From: Streblospio benedicti
Lineage: Eukaryota; Annelida; Polychaeta; Spionida; Spionidae
Assembly (NCBI GenBank): GCA_019095985.1
Contig: CM032663.1
Location: 21,458,212 to 21,522,211, forward strand
Direction: 5' to 3'
DNA: 64,000 bases
Below, in pieces: positions 1 to 64,000 of the stretch. The position numbers and the translations under genes were made by a program. The notes beneath the pieces were generated by a model, which was given only the letters and a program-made list of their open reading frames with translations, was not told where the DNA came from and ran no database searches. Every line of letters starts with the position of its first letter. Position 1 is the stretch's first letter.

Positions 1-1866
1 TGTCGCAGACGACATCGGCAAGTGAGTAAAGTTCCCATCATGAAAGACAGAGGGCGCTGTTGTCGTAATCCGAGTTTGCCCGACGATTTTGTCGGTTGCC
101 GTGTGAGCAAAAAAGTGCCGCAAGTTGTGCGATTCAGTGCAAATATTGCATTGTAATATAAAGTTCATATTAGCATTTTATGCAGATCGCATGGATACTG
201 GTTTTTATTTATTTTTTTTGTTATGCGAGGATATATTCGCGTGTTTTGACGATGAGAATTATTGATAGTTTGCTCGTGTGAGTTTAAAACTGTGGCATGT
301 TAAAGAGGATTTCAACAGGTGTGATATTTTGTTTGCGCAAGCGACGAATGAATTTAATTGGATTTATTATTGGAGCCGGTCAAACATTTGGATGAAAGCA
401 CCCGATATCCAAATGACAATTGTGAATATTAAAATAGTTTGACTTCAAATGACTACAGTAAGCCACTTAAAAATGTATGTAATTACATAGAATTAATAAA
501 CTTTCAAAAACAGTTATTCCATTTGTTTTTACTATGAATCACAGATATCGGCATTAGTGCCATATATATTCATGAACAGAATTGGTTCTGAATCTAGGAA
601 AAAAACAAGGATGGCCAATAATTTGCAAGGATATCAAAGTCTCCCATCAGATTGCGTTGGGAGTGAAAATTGAACAGTGTTGCGGATCTGGACTAGATCC
701 ATGCAAGATCCATATTTCTTTCGCAATCACTTTAGATCATCTACGTGTCGTAATGCAAAATCAGACGGTTTTTGTACGCATGTTTTTTTTTCTTCTCACA
801 TTCAGATGCAGTATAAGTTGATAAAGGTTATTGAATGAAAACAATGTTGACCATTTTCTACAGTTGTCATTCTGTTGTTATCTTGTTGTTAACATGATGG
901 AAAAACAAACCCCGAAAGTGTTTGTGATTTTTAGTCTGGGTTTGCAGACGAGTTAGAACATTCTAGAATAGAACTGACGAAATGCGGGATGTGAATGTTC
1001 GAATAGAATCATTCCTGCTTTCTATTAAATATGCCGAGGTCATCGTTTGGACGATAGAATTTTGGTTTACAAAGGATAGTGATAGTAATACCATGCTGCA
1101 AACCACATTGTAGGGTTTAAAACATAAATGTTGACACACTTATTATATTATATATTAGTTAGTTTTTACTTGTTATCAGGTAACGTAAATATGTAAAACT
1201 CTGAAAATGAAATTAGTTTTGTAAAAACCTGCACCATTATTATTAACTAAAGTATATATTAAAATATAGACAAACGAAACCTTAAACAGCAGTATAAATG
1301 GATTACAACTTTAGAGGAGTGTTTGAATATAACCACTGAATCTGGACCAGTAGCATCCTGGGATTTGTTCAATCAAATAGAGTATGTTGGATCTGTTAAT
1401 GTAATAGAAGGTAGAAATTTTAGAATTATCACAGAAAATATAAAAACAAATCACAGCTTGGTTAGTGAAAGGAAGATAAATCATTGTTTAAATAATACAG
1501 AGTCCAATCGCAGAGTTTAGAAGTCAAAATCACTAAGAAGGCATTCAGAAATTATAATCTAATAAATGGATTAACAATTATGGTTGCATTGTCTGAAACC
1601 TCTGGGAAATAGTTGTATAGTATTGTTGAAAACCCCATGCGAATTTGAATAGTTATCTTAATTGTGCTTCATACGTGTATGGGAGGAGGAGCAGAGATTG
1701 GTGCTGGATATAGACAGAGTTGAAACCTTGTGGAATCTTTTCAAACCTGCCCGTCTTATATATTTGTAGTATGGATAGTCAAAACGTATCATTCGATATC
1801 CATATTCAATTCTTATGTACATATTAAACTTTTTTTTAAAAACCTCAAGAATATTATTGAAATACA
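1..1866. other. Upstream flank, no gene recognised
   Basis: AT-rich sequence with no convincing coding region on either strand. The first 30 bases contain a GTGAGT preceded by CGGCAA, which could be a donor of an exon cut by the window edge, but no frame supports it. A short motif CAGAGGGCGCT at 50-60 resembles the CTCF core. Open frames at 582-821 and 1323-1520 show no recognisable domain. Confidence 0.5.
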
Positions 1867-2081
1867 ATGATAGTGACTGTTCAGCAAACAGTAACTGCGC
1901 TCATCAAAATTTACGGAGCTCTACTTCAAAGACCTGAAGTGGTGACCACATATATAAATATATACAGTGTCTAGTGACCACTGCTAAGTGGACAAATAGC
2001 AGGATATCACTGATGTATAGACGATAGCAGAGTCCTCTCCTGGAGTTATCTTAATTGCCGTGGACTAGCACAACATCAGAT
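1867..2081 (+). promoter_or_regulatory. Candidate promoter / 5' UTR of the nAChR gene
   Basis: A run ATATATAAATATATA at 1951-1965 sits about 117-131 bp before the first ATG and could serve as a TATA element, with transcription starting near 1980-2000. No upstream non-coding exon can be excluded. This is inferred from position alone; the signal is AT-rich in an AT-rich genome. Confidence 0.25.
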
Positions 2082-61606
<59,525 letters not shown>

Positions 61607-61935
61607 GAAGTTGAAGTTCAATTGACTCTGAACTGAATTTCAATTGCATGTACATTTTTGTTCTTGTGTTTGCGATGAAGAGTGACAGGCATCTGAGATA
61701 TACAGTTTGGGCAGTTTTATATTTTGTATATACAGATGGGATATGAAATGATGAATTCATTGCTTTGCTACCAGAAACTTTGATAGTAAATTTAATTATA
61801 TGTAGAATGTGATTTTCTGATGCACATATATCTATTATTGAATGTGTTTGTTGTATTTTGTTGGTATCCAAAATAAAGAGTAGGTGAATATCTTTGTTTA
61901 ACAAGTATATCAATAAAATTTTGCATTACATTTTA
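61607..61935 (+). other. nAChR 3' UTR with polyadenylation signals
   Basis: AT-rich sequence after the TAG. AATAAA at 61872-61877 and again at 61912-61917 would place a cleavage site near 61890-61935, giving a 3' UTR of about 0.3 kb. A later AATAAA at 63669-63674 could serve a longer 2.1 kb form. Confidence 0.55.
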
Positions 61936-64000
61936 AAACTTGATTTCTTAAACATATGAAAACAATCTTTCTAAATTATTCATTTTGTCATTTTGTACAC
62001 TGAGACTTTTTGTAAATACTAAACACTATTTTTGTTGACCGATGCACATTTCTTTGGCTTCCTGTAGTTCCAAAGACACACTTTTTACATCAGTCATATA
62101 GCATTGTTCAATCAGAACCACAATTTAGCTTTACCATGTAAGGCTTTTGAGTTTACTTAATTGTTTATGGCAAATACACCTCCATAATATATATGTTATC
62201 TATTTTGATAGATTTGTAGATTTCTGTTTACTACTACTCTGTATGTTTTGAAGATTACTGTTGTGATTTAAGTGAATATGTCCATGTATTCCTCATGCAA
62301 TATATCATGTTGATTGCAAATGTTAGCAAACAAAGAACAACTAGGAAGTAAATTAGAAATTTCACAAAAAATAGGGCCTTCCATAAATTAAAGAATTCCA
62401 TTTCATGGATGATAATTTTGGAAGACATTGGCTTACAAGTGACAACAAATATATTTATATTGAATGTAAGTGTAGTTTGTAGCTGGTGAAGTTGTGTAAC
62501 TATGTAATGCGTGCACACGGGGCATATTACTGCAGATGAGCATGAGATGTGACAGACTACAGCCAATGTTAGTTTGCTGTAACATTTATTGTTCACATCT
62601 TTGTTAAGGATATGAAAGATGCCCATTTATGTCCAGGGGTATATGGATCATGAAAGCTACTGTAATCTTGAAATTTCATTTGTAATGCGAATGCCAATTT
62701 GTATGCATATGGGTGTCGTAATTTGTTGCAATCATGATTAAAGTGACTCAACATCTTTAGTCTCAACACTTCAAGCATCTTTTGTATAGAGTTATCATCA
62801 CACCTGTGTTTATTTGTTGTGTGTGTGTATGTGTGTACACTTATGATTACAGTCTTCATGCTCATTTTCATACTCATTAAATGTATATTATTTATTGCTA
62901 TATCATCATCATTATCATTCTCAATGCCATCCCTTTCATCATCAATGTCATCGTCAATGTCGTCATTGACGTCGCATCATCATCCTCTCTTGATTGCTAT
63001 CATCATTGAGGGTTCAAAATACTATGTTTTATGACTTTTACAGGAATGTGTTTAGTTCTATTATTGTTGTAGATGATATACAAAGTAGTAACTCAATTAG
63101 CCTTTTAATTAAAGAATGTTTCCTCCAAATTTTATAATATAGTTAATTTGTTTCATATTCAGTTTATGTGCTAATCTGATTTGCACGTGTGTTGTAAACT
63201 TTTAAGCACTTCATTTGATGCACAAATTTTAGGAAAATAAGATTTTTATTAACTCTTATAAGTTAGCTACCTAGCACCCTATATTATTTTACTTAATTCA
63301 GATATATTGTGTATGTTTATTGAATGATAATATTTGATGATAATATTTTATATTTTTCATATGCTTTGTGGAAACTCATTTTAAATTGGTCTATTCCATA
63401 TAAAAGAATTTTAACTTTAAAAACTGAAAAGTATTTTTACTGTTGGAAATATATATCCTTCATTTTCATTTACACATTTGTTTTGTTTGTGACATATATT
63501 GTTGATGAGAAGCAACACAATTCTATGTTGTGAATACAGTTCATATCATTAATAATTACAAGGTGTAAATATTATGCTATTAATATGTATAAACAAAAAA
63601 CAGTGTATATTTGTAAATGCATCTATTTTAAAATCTCTAACATTGTATACATAATTTTATCATCACATAATAAAAGAATTCTCCATTTTGTATTGTCCTA
63701 ATATTTGTTCTATGTACCGATTGAATTCTTATTAGTGGCAACAGTGAAAAAAAGGATTTTAAAATACAACTGGATAGCATTTACACTATGAATGTGACGT
63801 AACCATGTACATATAGACACACAATAGGATGAGGAACTTATTACAAACGTGAAAATAATTATTATTCCATGTACGTCACTACGTGTATTCACATCTCACA
63901 TATATATCCCACAAGCTAATGCTTCACATCCTTCACAAATGTACATATTGGCCCTAAACAGCAGCCAAAAGTGCATAAGACCACACCAATAATTTCTATA
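61936..64000. other. Downstream AT-rich flank
   Basis: Possibly an extended 3' UTR up to about 63690 (AATAAA at 63669), otherwise intergenic. Contains a (GT)n stretch at 62817-62836 and an ATC/TCA-rich low-complexity part at 62900-63005, whose open frame is a repeat translation. No second gene recognised. Confidence 0.6.

Noticed and set aside
1-30. End of an upstream exon with GTGAGT donor
   Set aside because: Only about 20 bases are available and no frame or homology can be tested.

Overview
The window looks like a piece of a bilaterian invertebrate nuclear genome. It is AT-rich, its genes are split by large spliceosomal introns with GT-AG borders, and the introns are full of short interspersed elements and microsatellites. 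I cannot fix the phylum. The combination (a divergent nicotinic receptor, a short RING/B-box protein, several MITE families and tRNA-derived SINEs) would suit a marine invertebrate such as a hemichordate, lancelet, mollusc, annelid or brachiopod. A run of 100 N at 11458-11557 is an assembly gap.

One host gene occupies almost the whole window on the plus strand: an alpha-type nicotinic acetylcholine receptor (nAChR) subunit of the Cys-loop family. I assembled eight coding exons from 2082 to 61606: 2082-2148, 31037-31710, 46808-46852, 53177-53286, 58290-58476, 59390-59504, 60442-60678 and 61119-61606. Intron phases are consistent throughout and the predicted product is 640 residues. The first exon holds only the signal peptide and is separated from the second by a 28.9 kb intron. 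The 45 bp and 110 bp exons match the classical nAChR gene structure. Three things are odd. There is a roughly 175-residue, highly acidic extension before the ligand-binding domain. Two of the usual aromatic-box residues (the loop A Tyr and the loop D Trp) are replaced, while the loop B Trp and the loop C Tyr/Cys-Cys/Tyr are kept. The pore helix carries Asn at 2' and Glu at 4'.

Intron 1 hosts two more things on the minus strand. At 18248-21440 lies a five-exon nested gene for a 395-residue RING plus B-box2 plus coiled-coil (TRIM-type) protein with no recognisable NHL or SPRY end. At 5560-6715 lies an intronless, disrupted copy of pelota (PELO/Dom34), most simply a processed pseudogene. A small exon-like stretch at 12937-13114 (minus) could encode a cysteine-containing extracellular repeat, but this is weak.

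The remaining sequence is intron with repeats: (a) MITEs with CAGTRGAACCTC ends and TA flanks (pogo/Tigger-like); (b) MITEs with CAGTGGCAGATCCAGG-type ends (hAT-like); (c) a palindromic family rich in CTAAAATAAGCTCAAA; (d) single larger inverted-repeat elements at 9183-9660, 23983-24515 and 39302-39582; (e) tRNA-derived SINEs with A and B boxes; (f) a perfect 37 bp hairpin at 16447-16533; and (g) a compound tetranucleotide microsatellite at 35663-35934. The last 2 kb hold the receptor 3' UTR with AATAAA signals and AT-rich downstream DNA. I saw no retroviral or Polinton-like coding sequence.
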